Shown piece after piece: positions 13,036 through 24,217 of a stretch of DNA of 64,000 nt; positions within the stretch are counted from its first letter, which is position 1, and every line of letters starts with the position of its first letter. The notes below the pieces were generated by a model. It was not told where the DNA came from. It searched no databases and was given only the letters and a program-made list of their open reading frames with translations. This stretch comes from Membranipora membranacea (Eukaryota > Bryozoa > Gymnolaemata > Cheilostomatida > Membraniporidae): contig OU612075.1 of assembly GCA_914767715.1 (NCBI GenBank), positions 20,274,001-20,338,000 on the forward strand, given 5' to 3'. A program made the position numbers and the translations under genes.

Positions 13036-14150
13036 TAGAGGAAATGCATGAATTTCTTATGATGTTCTACTGAGACTTCAAAATGTGACAGACTCTTATG
13101 CAGTAGGTAGAAGAGAAGAATAATAAGCTTGCCACTTCCAGCCAAAGCGGATATCTTGTATTCTCATAAATTAGACCTTTCTATTGAGACTTTTGAGATC
13201 TCTCTTTACTACTAGTGTCAACAGGGTATATATATATACCAGGCAGAGGAGTCACAGTGCCAAAGTTACCAAGGAGCAATACACCTTCCTTCTTGTTCTG
13301 AATGGGCACTAAAAACCGTTGCTGGCGACGGGTGTTGTAAGACATGTGGCAGGTGCTGTATGGGATATGTCTTACAGCACTCAAGGCCTATAACGCTTCG
13401 TTGTTTGTGCTGTAGGGGCCGAATGAGTGCTATAGGACATGTCCCGTACAGCACCTGCCACACGTCTCATAACATCCGAGTGTTGGAATGGACTAAGTAC
13501 CTAAATTATGACTTAGCACGCACCAACAAACCCTCTATTTTGATTCATTCATAACACTGCCTACTGCCCGTACATGACAGTCATTTATGCTGTTATGGAT
13601 GGACACTAAAAACCATCACTGGCGACGGGTGCTGTAGGACATGGGTTAGGAACTGTATGGGACATGCCGCACAGCACTCAAGGCCTATGAACTAAATATA
13701 AAGCATTGTTGTTTGTACTCAGAAAGGGGACTGAGAGCTGTAAGACATGACCATACAGCATTTTCCACACATATTGGTGGCAATCACAAGTAGCTACAAA
13801 AGTGACTGGGAGCAAAAAGTCAGTGAGTGTGTGTATCGCACAACAATAACTCCAACAACAAACAATGATCACATTGGAGTCGGACTGGTTATAATGAATT
13901 AATATTAATAATATTTCATACTAATCAAGTGGGTTATTATGCCTAACCACGTCCAATGAACTCCTTCTCATTGGCCTTATCTATCTTTATATTTTATCTT
14001 GTGCAAGAAACTTTAGTGAACAATGTAGTAATACGAAATTGTAACACTAACTATGAAGACTATCCTGCATGCCCACCCTATTAGGCTAGGCGGTTAGGAT
14101 AAATTGGGAAGTAAGTAAGGGTAATAACTGCAATTATATGTGTGACACAC
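13036..14150. repeat. Two diverged copies of a ~290-bp repeat, with a foldback
   Basis: The blocks at about 13305-13500 and 13595-13790 are diverged direct copies: both have CACTAAAAACC, then CTGGCGACGGGTG, later CAGCACTCAAGGCCTAT and GTTGTTTGT. The first copy is also a foldback, with arms at about 13346-13385 and 13422-13462 built on GTGGCAGGTGCTGTA and its complement. A shared GGCGACGGGTGTTGTA and GGACTAAGTACCTA-like sequence occurs again near 59990-60210, so the family is dispersed. No gene seen. Confidence 0.6.
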
Positions 14151-14214
14151 AGGTCTACTCCAAAACCTGGGATTTGCCAAAATCCCAGGTTTTGGAGTAG
14201 ACCTGTGGTGTGAC
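14150..14214. repeat. Near-perfect hairpin just outside the left transposon end
   Basis: AGGTCTACTCCAAAACCTGG at 14151 continues to GATTT, then after a 3-4 base loop the same sequence returns reverse-complemented and ends in GTAGACCT at 14204. The similarity extends outward through GTGTGAC / GTGTGACATC. This would make a cruciform or a short foldback element. Confidence 0.75.
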
Positions 14215-14229
14215 ATCAAGTTTGTGAAG

Positions 14230-14284
14230 TAAAAAGTCATAAATTTTTTGAAAATCGCTAGATGCAGCGTATATAACCTCCGCA
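14230..14284. repeat. Left terminal inverted repeat of the CARF-MULE transposon
   Basis: The 38 bases ending at 14284 (TTTGAAAATCGCTAGATGCA then GCGTATATAACCTCCGCA) are the exact reverse complement of 22639-22676. The outer ~17 bases (TAAAAAGTCATAAATTT) align imperfectly with the right end. The two copies bracket the 15064-22456 transposase gene. An 8-base direct repeat AGTTTGTG, at 14219-14226 and 22704-22711, is a weak candidate target-site duplication. Confidence 0.85.
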
Positions 14285-15063
14285 ATCTGAACATATGATT
14301 GGTTTGTTTTGAAGTGTTTTGATTGGCCAACATAATTACTGAAGAATGTGGATTTCCCTTTGTTAGTCAGGGGATCCCTATACTTCAATTTAGGGGAAAT
14401 CCCATCTGTTGATTATTCTTGTCTAAGACTTAGTTCTAGATGAAGTGGCCCCATAATTAGTAATAGTCCTATTAATTCTTGATGAGATAATTGGAGGCTT
14501 TGGGTTAGCAATCCAGTTTGATTATATTGATTAGATATCAGCTCTTTCATACTGATCCTGATATAAAACACTCTAGTCTATTGCAATGCTATCATAAAAT
14601 ATTTATTTTAAATATTGACTTGAAGGTAACAACATGCAGCTCAACAATGTATAATTTGCTACATGATTACCTGGTTTCAATGAAGATGTGTTATGAGAAA
14701 TTATACTATAATATGTTTGTGAAAGTATCGTGTATATAAAACCACCATATGAAAAATGACACAAGATAATAACATTGTAATTGGGAAAATAGGATGCTGT
14801 TATTTGTCTATCGAATGGAAGAGTATGTGAGACCGTTGAAAATGGCTAGAGGAGCACCAAAGTTTACATGGAAAAAGAACATCATCAGTGACTTATCAAA
14901 ACTAGGACTAGATAGACAGTCTGCTAAATAAACTGCACAGGATAGGAGAAAGTGGAGAGTATAAACCAGTTTGATGGATGTTGACTGAAAAACAGAAGTC
15001 TTACGACGATACCGTTCCTGGTGATGATGATAGTTGTAATTAACTATATTGGTGTCACAGTTG

Positions 15064-18000
15064 CTACAGTACTGCTTTCCCCTTATTAATGCAAGGTTGG
15101 CAGGTGAAGTTGTCCAGGTCGCCTGTGAGAGGGCATCTTGCTGTTGGAGGAATGCGTATGCATCCCTCATGGTACCATTCATTGCACAGTGGGCACTCCA
15201 CCATGCTATCCTTTCTGATGGCGGATGTTGGCTCCCACACCAGTCTACATACACAGTATACCTAAAATATTTGAATAAAATTGATATCATTTATGTGTAT
15301 TGTCCACATCTGGTTTACCTTTTATGTCACTTGCAACTACGTGTATCTGTATCTGCATATCAATTTTAAATGGCTACAATAACTCAAAATCGATGTTCCT
15401 TCCAAGTTGGTGGATGAATAAACATATGAACATGAGTGCTTATAGCTTGCTGAATGGAATGAATCGATAACAATTATTGACAGTACTCAGCTTACCGGGA
15501 AAGTCTTGAGGCGGTCTCTTGCAGCAATACGCTGCACTGGCTTGCACTGCTTTGGAAACTCAATGAACTTCTGTTCCACAAGACACCAGAACAAATGATC
15601 TCTCATCTTGTCCTGGTCAAACTGCGCCTTCCTAGGGTCGCCACCACATAAAACCTCCACAAGAAATGCGATGGCAAATACGCCACAGTCAGTAGAACCA
15701 GCTTGGCGTTGGACCTTCTCCATTCTTAGGGTGACCTTTCTGCATGGTGTCTTCTCTAAACCTAAAAAGGTAATGGACACAGACATTTTATCAGATTTGT
15801 TTGTATCAAAACTATGAGTATACTGCCCTTTTCATTTCAGGAACCTACCTTCACTGCCTCTGCCCATGAAATATTTTATAGAGTTGATAATTATAATCGA
15901 ACTTTTCTCCTCGCCACTAAAAGCAGCATTATTTTTATTACTGCGTGTCAATCAATACTCACTAGCTATTGCTTTCTGTACAGCGGTGGTCGGGGTCATG
16001 TCTAAGCTGTCGAAGAGACGGACTTCATTTGGCTTTGCTGCTATGTTGGTAACTGCTACCCAGTGTAGCTGTTCCTTCATATGTAGGATTTGGACGTAGT
16101 CCCCGAATCCACAATTCACCACCGCATCGAAGGCCTGCTTCCTCTGAATGAGAAGGCAATCCTGAGTCTGCAGGCCTTCGCTCTCCCATTGCCTTTGCAT
16201 TAGTTTCAACGCCATGTTTACGTCATTGTCATCCAACATGTGGCTGGTGTCCATTATAGATACCGGGATGTCTGCTTGAGATGGAGCTTTTTGTTCTGGA
16301 GTCTGTGATGATGCAGACAGGAGGGATGTAGATGCATACTTTATTGGCATTTTACTGGTTAGAGATTTTGTGGATGAACTTGCAGATTTCGGTATACATG
16401 CAGTTATGTCTTTCACCAGGTAGTCTTTAAAAGAGCTTCGGTATTTTGCAGGCAGATATTTTCGTTTTTTAAGTGATGAGCTTCCTTCCCTTATTGTTAT
16501 CAGTTTCCTTTTCTTTGGTTTGAATCTGATAGTTGTTGGTTTAACGAGTGGTATGTGTTGAGATGTTTTGATGTGAGGAGAAAACACTTTCTCGATATCT
16601 TCTAGTTGATTAACAACACTGGTAGCGTCTGTCAGAGAGAGCTGAGTTTGGTGAGCTAAACTAGTAATATGCTTGAGGAGCTCTTTGATCTTGGAGTTTG
16701 TCTTGTTCATGGGTTGGAGATTTGCGGTTTCAGATTTTTGTGAGGTTACTGAGAATGTGTCGGCCTCTGGTTCGCTATCAGGATCATTGGCCTCAAATGA
16801 CTCGGCACACGTAATGGCTTCTACTGGTGCATGGCTGACCTGTTGGATATGGTGTGTTTCATTCTGATATGGGATATCCCTGTCGATAGTCCACCAGGGG
16901 TCTGATGCGGTAACAGGAATTGACAGATCCCCATCGGATGAAAGCCAAGCTTTCAGTAAATGTTTACATGGGTAGTGGTGCCTCTGAAAGTCCATACAGT
17001 TGCATGAGCTGGAAGCACTTTCCACTGTGTATGGATGATCTCCGAGTTCTTTGGCATCCGTGAGACGCTTCAACACATGCTGAGTAAACTTATGGGGACG
17101 TTCATGTAGGCAGGCAGGCACTTTGCTATTATAGCGACGTGATGATGCATACAGATCTACATTGTTTTTACAGTACCTGTAATGTAACAAAGAATATTCA
17201 TATTAGTGATGCACTAGCAAGATTAAATTAATTGTTTTTTCAACTTTGAAGCTAGACATTTTGTTCATGTCTGCATTGTCTGTGGATAAGTAAATATTAT
17301 ATATATTACATTTTTAATAAAGATTTCCACTACTCTATTTCCACCACTACGAATTACTATTGCTTTTTGATCTCCCACCGAACCATCTCCAAGGCATAAA
17401 TTGGGTTCGACTAACATGACAGAACTTTCGAAATAATTGCATTGGCATCGTTCTGAAGTAAAGAGACAGAGTCAGTCAGTCAGATCAGATCAGTCAGTAA
17501 TAAGGTCATATTGTTGTAAGCAGACCCTCGATATTCGAGTATATGTTGGTGGTGGGCATGTTATTGAATTACCGCAGTTCAGGTGTGTCTTATTTATAGT
17601 GGCTACCAAGTCTCACAACCACTCTTCACCAATTATGAACCCAGTGTGAAGCGATTCGCCAAGGCTGGAACAGACAATGTTGGTTCTGCCGTTTTTACAC
17701 TGGCCCTGCCATGATGTGGCTATTCTTAATTTTTATAAGATGGCAGAGGTAGATCTTTTACCTTTATGCAAATGGTATACACACAGAGGACCTTCATTGT
17801 TTTAAGTCCTGATCCGCAGGGAGTCAGTTAGCTTCCACATGTAAGTATAGAGGGGGGGGACGGCCACCAGTAATCCAAGCACACTTACTTTTTGTAGAGT
17901 TTTGTATGCCACCTGAGAAGTCTTTGAATCAGCTGAAACAAGGAAGCACTCCGAGGTCCTTTTGTGAATCTCTTTACGCTGTTATTAAGACTCTCAATTC

Positions 18001-21000
18001 CATTGTTTGTCCGGACCGAGCGTAAAAGTCTATCAGTCTTAAAACAGTGTACCCAGCGCTGAAAATGTAATATTGTAATATCATAAGAATAGAATGTGAA
18101 AACCATATTTAAGTAATATATTATGATAGAGAAACATAGGCATCTCCCATCTACACCGTAATATGGAGGTTATGCGTTACAAATAATATTTAGAAGATTA
18201 TATTATGAGCTACTAAATATTTTTTTATAGCACAATCTCCATTGCTAATTTTGTAACTCAGATTACAGCATATCTACTCATTCACCTTCCCATCAACACT
18301 GTTTAGTATGGAATTGAGTGATGAAAAGAGGACAATTTCCACTGACTTTGACTGGCAAAGCATCAGAATTACTACCAAATTGAGAAGGTTTTTTGTCTGA
18401 TTGGTAATTAGGCTGATACAAAAAGGTACGTGAAAATTTACCTGGCATGTTTCTTCTGGTAACCAGGTTTGGAGCATGTACTGTGTAAATTTAGGATGTG
18501 ACTTGCATTCATCAGACTCCAGAAGTGCTTGCTTTCTCTCCCTAAACTCTTTCTCGTTTGCACTGTTGGCCAGCGGAGTCAGAAATTCTCTCTTTAATCT
18601 GAGAGCTACATCTGGTGGAATTCCATTGTCTCCCTTCTTCATGAACCTGTTCCATGCCTGGAGTCTGTGAAAATCACACAGTAGGACTGTAGAATCTGTA
18701 AGATAATAGAAAGTTCCAATAAACAAATTGACCCAAAGGAGCTACGTAATTTTTGTTTGTAGAATTGATAGTATTATTATTATTATTAAGTGTATCTTTT
18801 CATCTGATGAATTATTGGAGATAAAGTAAAGCACAAATATAATCTTAACTCTTATAAAAATGATCAACATTGGGAAGTGTAAATAAATCATAATAGTACA
18901 AGAAAATTTCATATAACTACGCTGTGGTGGATAATTAGTCATATAATATGTTCAGCATCAGCGCATGTATCAAATCTCACCAGGGAAAACGCGCTCGATA
19001 GCGCCCATCTCAGCTGCATCAAAGTCTGTCATCCAGAACTTTGGTGACCAGTTAGGATTCCACTCAGAGAGAGTTTTCAGGGCTTCCCCGATAGCTGCTG
19101 TTGTCTCCTTGGAAACTAGAAAAGTACCAATTACTTGGAACGAGGTGTTAGTTGGCACTACCACAAAGAATAGGGGCAGGGAGTATCTGCTGGTCTTGTA
19201 GGTGGCATCCAGTAGACACATCTCCTGACCATATTTCTCCATCAACCGTTTCTGATCACTAGTTTGCATAACGAGTAGTAAGTCATCACTTCCAGTCTCA
19301 GTTAGGCGACGGAAATAATGTTGGTGGTCATTCTGCGAGAGGTTCTTCAGGTACATCTCAGTATTTACTTGATCATCCGAGGAGCATCTGTAATGAATAT
19401 AAATCATGTTTTATTGGTTCGTTAATTTTTTTAAAATCATTTTACATCTGTGATTGTATTCCTCACTCCTCTGCTTAGGTAGGACTGTATTGAAAAGTGA
19501 AGCATTCTGGGATATTTCAGGCAAATTCTGGAGGATACACCACATGGCTAGTTTTAGCCACATTAAAATACAACATGAAATATGGCTACTATAACTTACA
19601 GCTGTTCAGCCAGCGTGGTGTATATGTGGTTGTACAGTGTTTTATGCTCCGGGTAGAGTCTTTTGTTGGATTTCGGAGGGGCAGTTTCCCTGGTGTATAA
19701 AACTGTCTGTACATACTCCTCCAACTGCTCTTTAATAGATTCAGGTTGTGTAATACCTTTAATTCTAACCAGATCTTTCAACTTGGCCAGTACACGATTG
19801 TCAACGGGAAGGCGGCTTAAAGAGGTCTGTATGGAATAAAAAAATGATGGTGTCAAACAGCTCTGTCATGTGTTCTATCCATATTGGTTATTCATTCTAA
19901 AAACCGGTCTATCCAACCAAGTAGTCAGAGAGATCCAACCAGCTATATTTAAAATAGTTTGAAACTCATTTCCCAGTAAATTATACACTATTGAAATACC
20001 ACAACTGCCATGCTAATTTACAAACCCAAACCTTGTATGAATATGGTAGTGATACTAAAAGTAAAACAAAACTTTGAACGATTTTAATTCAAGTTAATGT
20101 CAAAAACATTTTGATAAAATTTTGTCGTATCTGTCGCATCCACTGCATTCAAGAATTACAATGGATGATGGAGCATCCAATAAACTCCTTCCGGATTAAG
20201 CTCGCACTCAGAAAACTGTGAAGACCTTTATTCAATTTTTTATGAGATTTTCTAACAATAGAAATATTTATATTCAATAGAGAGCATAACTTGTATTTTT
20301 TAATGGACCATCTGATTCTATCTACATGTTAAACTTTAAACTCCAAACTCAAATGAACTGTCTTACCGGCCCAACTGGATGATTCTGATGGGAATCAGTT
20401 GACGGAATTTCAATCGTGAATACATCTTTCCATGTAATTTCGTTGCTGGATGAAGCCTTCAGTCTATGTGTGGCTGCTAGCTTTTGGCGACCTGATATCT
20501 TCTGATGGTAAATCTGCAAGTAATTAGAGTAAAAGTTCTCAAAAGCAGCTGCCCAGGGTGAGGAGGAGACCCTACCAAATAATATCAACCACAAAAAAGG
20601 GGGTAGATAGCTAGTTAATTGCTAAGATAGAATATGGTTCACAAGACAATAATTAGAGTACAGTGGAAGTGATTGTTGTTCATATAATTCAAAGGTGTAT
20701 TCATCCGGCTGTGTGGTATCATGGAATTCTAGTTTTTTGCCCATTGTGGCATCATGTCTGTTTTCCTCATCATTGCTTTATGAATCAAAGTCATCTTTAT
20801 ATCCTGTAGCTAGAACAAAATAAATTAGTCAGCTTGTAAACGCCAATCGATCATAACCTGTTCTAAATTACAACAGTGATGACAGGGGTGTTCTGTGTCA
20901 ATGGTAAGAGCTGCCTAAGCGAGCTGAGAAGACTGTATTGCACTAATTTTGCTAGATGTTACCAGTAATATAGAACATTGACAGAAAGTTGTGATCATTC

Positions 21001-22456
21001 TGTTTCTAGCATTATCATACTGTGGGCAATTAGCAAAACCTGTGTTTAATTACTGTGGTGCACAGAGTTTTGTTTACGATGTGACAATTTATTTTGACCC
21101 AATTTTGTGACTAAAATATACCTTATGAGATGTATAATGTATGTGCCGATGAATAGATACTACTGCTGAACAGTCCAACTTGATGCTGTCTTGTCTTCTC
21201 CAGCTGAGAGTGATCTGTAACTTTATGTACCTGCTAATGAAACAAAACTGGCATAGTTCAGAAATCTAAAATCATAAATAAAGTATTGACTGAATATTTT
21301 GAATTATGATGCGTGTCCAAAAATGATCTCTGCAAAAATGACGTTGAGAGCAGCATCAGAAATGAATATGTGGCTGGCTGTTCTAATAATTTATTTTCTA
21401 ATCCAAAAGTGTTTGCAACTGGTGTATTCTTCTCTGGTGTTAATTCTTAATTATCCAATCTCTATCTGTTAACAAATCTTAGGTGATAATCTCATTCAAT
21501 TCCATAATGCATATTTTGCAACAATAAATGATGGGAGACGCAGTCTTAGAATTATTTTATTAAAGCGGAGACATACTTAAATCTTAAACAATGCAAGTGA
21601 ATGTTACCTATCTGTGAGTTAAAACTCAAATGTCAAAGAATTATTTTCCATGAGCAAGTGAAATAAACCACAGTCGAGCAGTAGATTATCTCAAGGAAGA
21701 TGCACAAAATTATGATAAAGGCTAAAGACCTGAGACCTATAGTCATATAACTATAAGTGCGCCCTGAAAACAACTTTTATAATTCTCAAAAAAGTTAACT
21801 TATACTTATTGAGAATGCCAACCTGTTTTTGCACTGCTGCCTTTTTCTTGGTCATCTGATGATAGTCCCTGCCATGCTGGCATTTTAGATAGGCTTTACC
21901 AAACACTGGTCGGCATGGCACTCCATCAATAATGGTGAATAGCCTTCTTTTCTTTTTTTCTTCTTCTCCCCATTTGAGAAAGTCCAATGGATCTACAATA
22001 AAAAAATGGTGATTAGAGCGAGTGGAGTGTGTATCTAACAAACTCGCTCCCAAATCATTAATGATACCTTTGTGTCGCTGAAACATTTCATTTAGAAAGT
22101 GCAAAAAAATTAACCATGTCACCATACATATAGCAATCTCGAGCTTGTAGTTAAAAAACAAATGCTTCAGTTCATGTATTGTTAATTATCACTGTTCGGG
22201 TGCTGGGGTTCTGATGTCAAGCAAGAGCTATCTTGGGTTTAAGCACTGACAATAAAATGTTCTCTTGTTCTTGAAAAATGAAATACCCATTTTTCTTACC
22301 AAAGTTTAGCTCCTGTAGCGTCTTTGTGTAGTCCTGGAAGGATCTGATGCGTACAAACTTAGTGCATTGCTCCACCTCATGCTCTGACAAAAATGAAAGC
22401 AAATCATGGATATTATCAAAACTTTTTTTCACTGCTGGTTGAGCCTGATCGGTCAT
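15064..22456 (-). CDS. CARF-like / MULE transposase / SWIM / Ulp1-like protease / PHD fusion protein
   Basis: Ten exons join in frame to 1069 aa: 22456-22300, 21992-21823, 20513-20367, 19826-19600, 19387-18981, 18695-18442, 18058-17889, 17176-15963, 15761-15496 and 15261-15064. Residues about 15-230 resemble a CARF domain (DFLKWGEEEKKKRRLFTIID, YLKCQHGRD, and KRLYPEHKTLYNH, matching the neighbouring CARF gene). A MULE DDE core follows, with D294 (LLDATYKTS), D355 (WMTDFDAAE) and E476 (TNNGIESLN). The SWIM finger is C569-x-C571-x9-C581-x-H583. A basic, Ser-rich linker leads to a Ulp1/C48-like protease triad H882 (LHWVAV), D900 (LFDSLD) and C941, with the oxyanion Gln Q935 (QAGSTDCGVFA). A C-terminal PHD finger spans C1007-C1061 (C-x-C, C-x2-C, H1035-x2-C1038, C-x2-C). 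Family knowledge predicts DNA cutting and joining by the DDE core, DNA binding by CARF and SWIM, and SUMO-like processing and histone-tail reading by the last two modules. The activities are inferred; no key residue is missing. Confidence 0.88.
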
Positions 22457-22638
22457 TTTCACAAAGAAGAACCAGTGTGAGGTGACTTATTGAGTCAATA
22501 CAAAGCATTTAAATGATGGGCTGTTTTAGGCTGCAAGAGAATAGCTCTCTGGGAAATTTCCACATGTGCACATATTGACAAACAAGTATTTAAACCAATA
22601 ACAACAATTGTGAATTTAAAAGGATTTACCTCCAAAAC

Positions 22639-22694
22639 TGCGGAGGTTATATACGCTGCATCTAGCGATTTTCAAATTTTTTTTTGTCATTTTA
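22639..22694. repeat. Right terminal inverted repeat of the CARF-MULE transposon
   Basis: TGCGGAGGTTATATACGCTG onward through GCGATTTTCAAA is the exact complement of the left end over 38 bases, and then aligns loosely through the T-rich run to TTTTA at 22694. It lies about 180 bases upstream of the transposase start codon (22456), so it may also hold promoter sequence. Confidence 0.85.
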
Positions 22695-24217
22695 AAATGC
22701 TGTAGTTTGTGTAGCTAGAAAGCAATATGTCTTACAGCCCATGATTGGCTGGTCCAGAGTTTGAAGATAGTTTGTCTTCTCTTGTTAAAGATGTCAGCCT
22801 CCATGGTACAACTTCCTGAAAGTCCCACTGTCCATCACAGAGCAAGGATTCCGTGATCACAGAGAGCAACCCGAATGTTGATGAGGTATCTGGCGTTACA
22901 AGCAGTATACTTTGCCAATGTCCATGACCATGATCATGGCCATTGGAAAAGTATACATGAGTTGCAACAGGGTTGCAAGCAGTATAATTTGCAAATCAAA
23001 TGTGTCCATGATCATGGACATTGTTGGAAAAATATACATGCTTGCAACTCCAGGTGCATCGTTCTATGGATAGTTGAGTGGCCTGTTTTTTCATGCTTTG
23101 ATATGACAGGTTGTGGAGTAGAACTAATTACATAATCCTTTTATGTGGGCTGGACAAGGCAAGGGATATAATAATAACTTATTTGTCCATGTGCCTCTGG
23201 GAGTTACAATACATGCATTCACTTTGCCAATGTCCAGTATGGTTGATATTACTTCTCAGGGAAGGAATTATTGATGGTGTGAAGAGTTGCCTACATCAGT
23301 GATGGCACAACAAAAACATTAAATTTGTGCTCTCACTCAATCCTACGTTTTGACTTCATATGAATATATTTTCTGTCACCGGACCAACTCAAAACTAAAA
23401 TGTGTAACCACCGAGATTCGAACCAGAAGCCTGTCTATCCCTAAGCAATGCTCTAACATGTTGCATCATGTGGCCCTTTTACTCCATGCTGCTACCAAGT
23501 TGTGTAATTTATTTATTTATTGAGGTTTTCTAAAAGTTATAATTAAAGCAAATTAAAAATAACTTGTTGACCTCAATGATGGCAGATGAATAGAGCATTG
23601 AAAATAGAATGTTTATTAGTTTGATCAGGAGTGCTGATACCACCCCATATAGAAAACATAGCCTGTATGCTGGACAGTCAGATTTCTGGGCGATTATGAC
23701 ATAAAATCATAGACTTAATATATTAAGTCTATGCATAAAATTCGAGTCATCATTGAGTGCACAAATTGGAAACTGAGGATGGGCAACTCAGAAATCAGAT
23801 TGCAGCTGGATAGGATAACCAGGGTAACAAAAAATTTTAAACTATTTCTGATGTTTCTTTCACATGTAACAAAACCTGCGGGTGATAACTCCTGTTTGGT
23901 CTTTGGGTAGTCTTTAAGTCTATGTATATATGTGATACTCATAGTAGGAGTGGATTAGAGGACGTTTACTGACCTAGCTCTTCACAAAGTGCTCACCTTA
24001 TATACCATATGTATTCATAAGTTGTAGAATAGTGCCAAGTATGGACAAACCTGTCCTAACCATACCTTACGTCAGTCTTACTCTACTTTCTGACAGATCA
24101 AGTCAACATTAACAGTTATGGTATCATGGAAACTGGTTTATTATTAGTCAACCATAACCATCCTGGTATATATTACATATTGATATAAATTGCTGCTGAA
24201 TATTTTTTCTAGGTACC
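22695..24217. other. Intergenic region between the transposon and the INPP4 gene
   Basis: No gene is supported. It holds two partly similar stretches at about 22900-22960 and 22975-23050 (GCAAGCAGTATA, CCATGATCATGG, AGTTGCAA), a tRNA-like repeat at 23404-23475, and a 26-bp perfect palindrome at 23708-23733 (CATAGACTTAATA and its complement). An AG acceptor-like site just before the INPP4 start (24212) hints at a 5' UTR exon somewhere in this interval. Confidence 0.5.
23404..23475 (-). repeat. tRNA-like sequence (SINE head or tRNA pseudogene)
   Basis: On the minus strand this 72-base stretch starts GGGCCACATGATGCAACATG, has a B box GGTTCGAATC, and ends GTGGTTACA. The 5' GGCCAC can pair with the 3' GTGGTT as an acceptor stem using wobble pairs. 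The A box is degenerate. It is more likely a tRNA-derived SINE head or dead tRNA than a working tRNA gene. Confidence 0.5.

Larger units (their letters stand above)
14230..22694 (-). mobile_element. Mutator-like (MULE) DNA transposon encoding a CARF-DDE-SWIM-Ulp1-PHD protein
   Basis: The unit is ~8.5 kb, bounded by inverted terminal repeats of about 55 bp whose inner 38 bp are identical, and it contains one long spliced minus-strand gene with every catalytic residue in place. MULE elements normally have TIRs, a DDE transposase with a SWIM finger and ~9-bp target duplications. The first three are seen here; the last is only suggested. Identical TIR cores and an uninterrupted 1069-codon frame suggest recent activity. 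The alternative is a domesticated gene whose TIRs happen to survive. Confidence 0.8.

Noticed and set aside
14808-15290. Long minus-strand frame overlapping the transposase's last exon
   Set aside because: The alternative frame at 15261-15064 continues the protein in phase and gives a complete PHD finger, so this frame is a shadow.
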